A stretch of 64,000 bases of DNA, taken from positions 1 to 64,000 of the forward strand of contig JACRDB010000147.1 in NCBI GenBank assembly GCA_016218725.1. The letters are read 5' to 3'. Positions 63,655-64,000 of the stretch are shown in pieces. The first letter of the stretch is position 1. Each line of letters starts with the position of its first letter. The translations under genes were made by a program, and so were the position numbers. Under the pieces are notes generated by a model, which did not search any database, was not told the DNA's origin, and worked only from the letters and a program-made list of their open reading frames with translations. The stretch is from Deltaproteobacteria bacterium. GTDB lineage: Bacteria; Myxococcota_A; Polyangia; Polyangiales; Ga0077539.

Positions 63655-64000
63655 ATGGCGCCTCGCGTACTCTACCTCCACGGCTTCGCCTCGGGGCCCG
63701 GCTCCTCCAAGGGCGCATGGCTCGCCCGCGCCCTCTCCGCGCGCGGGTACCTCCTGGAGCAGCCGGACCTGAACGTCCCCACCTTCGAGGCCCTGGACGT
63801 CCGGGCCATGCTGGCCACCGTCACCGACGCCCTGGCCCGGGACGGGCGCCCGGCGGTGCTGGTGGGCAGCTCCCTCGGGGGCTTCGTGGCCGCCCTGGCC
63901 GCGACCCGGGCCCCCACGGTGGCCTCGGCGCTCCTCCTGGCGCCGTCTTTTGACACCGCCCGGCGCTGGCGCGCGGCGCTGGACGACGAGGCCTGGGCGC
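63655..64000 (+). CDS. YqiA-like (UPF0227) esterase, partial at window end
   Basis: 115 codons from ATG 63655 run off the window edge. The sequence matches the YqiA/UPF0227 alpha/beta hydrolases: YLHGFASGPGSSKGAWLARAL at the N terminus, QPDLNVPTFEALDVRAML, and the nucleophile elbow AVLVGSSLGGFVAAL with Ser in GSSLGG. The remaining triad Asp and His are beyond the end. Enzymes of this group hydrolyse short acyl-CoA or esters in the cytosol. Confidence 0.85.
   Translation, partial: MAPRVLYLHGFASGPGSSKGAWLARALSARGYLLEQPDLNVPTFEALDVRAMLATVTDALARDGRPAVLVGSSLGGFVAALAATRAPTVASALLLAPSFDTARRWRAALDDEAWA

Noticed and set aside
1..64000. tRNA, rRNA, known riboswitch or replication origin
   Set aside because: None was recognised on reading the intergenic regions; a covariance-model search would be needed to exclude small RNAs.

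Overview
The window is 64 kb of very GC-rich DNA (roughly 70% or more by eye) that reads as chromosomal sequence of a myxobacterium-like organism (Myxococcota, probably the Polyangia side). This is inference. It rests on the very high GC, the many lipoprotein signal peptides followed by PDT-rich linkers, an IgGFc-binding-type lipoprotein, a DUF2378/TIGR02265 protein, a Ser/Thr kinase fused to WD40 repeats, Cys-rich surface lipoproteins and frequent GTG starts with GTGA/ATGA stop-start overlaps. I saw no rRNA, tRNA, CRISPR array, complete insertion sequence or prophage.

Layout. 1-3.3 kb: a 20-bp tandem repeat, a CPBP membrane protease, a GspC/PDZ-like protein and an extensin-like protein. 3.5-10.9 kb: an orphan cytosolic protein, gloA, an archaemetzincin-like lipoprotein without its zinc motif, trmB, lnt, a cNMP-binding protein, an outer-membrane-type protein, a MOFRL glycerate kinase and a lipoprotein. 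11-15.6 kb: a two-RRM RNA-binding protein and a kinase-WD40 protein. 15.6-18.9 kb (minus): a glutaredoxin-like, tlpA-like, lgt, isocitrate dehydrogenase operon. 18.9-26.9 kb (minus): small lipoproteins, then a four-gene operon headed by a 950-residue Hsp70-DUF4388-like-DnaJ-like fusion, an alpha/beta hydrolase and a GNAT. 27-36.4 kb: rimO, a ferredoxin, envelope proteins, a class II glutamine amidotransferase with an MtaD-like deaminase, an IgGFc-type lipoprotein and a PMT-type glycosyltransferase.

36.5-41.6 kb holds the most interesting block: four tightly overlapping genes for a DUF2378 protein, a ThDP-dependent acetolactate-synthase-like enzyme, a KAS III-like ketosynthase lacking the usual His, and a hybrid histidine kinase. 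I propose, as inference only, that it makes and senses a small molecule. 41.6-54.8 kb is rich in secreted or surface proteins: metallophosphoesterase, PDT-linker lipoproteins, one with an LNS2/lipin-type phosphatase domain, a DUF2914 protein, a PafA-like phosphatase, a 620-residue Cys-rich repeat lipoprotein, an M23 peptidase, a HEAT protein, a methyltransferase and a carboxypeptidase-regulatory-like lipoprotein.

54.8-63.5 kb (minus) is a complex I operon in the order nuoE-F-J-K-L-M-N. nuoA-D and G-I are not here and must lie elsewhere if complex I is complete. The window ends inside a YqiA-like esterase gene. Putative promoters resembling TTGACN-N17-TAGAAA were found by eye, and some -10 boxes lie only 7-8 nt from the start codon, suggesting leaderless transcripts. 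Starts were chosen from signal peptides, ribosome-binding sites and overlaps, so several remain uncertain.
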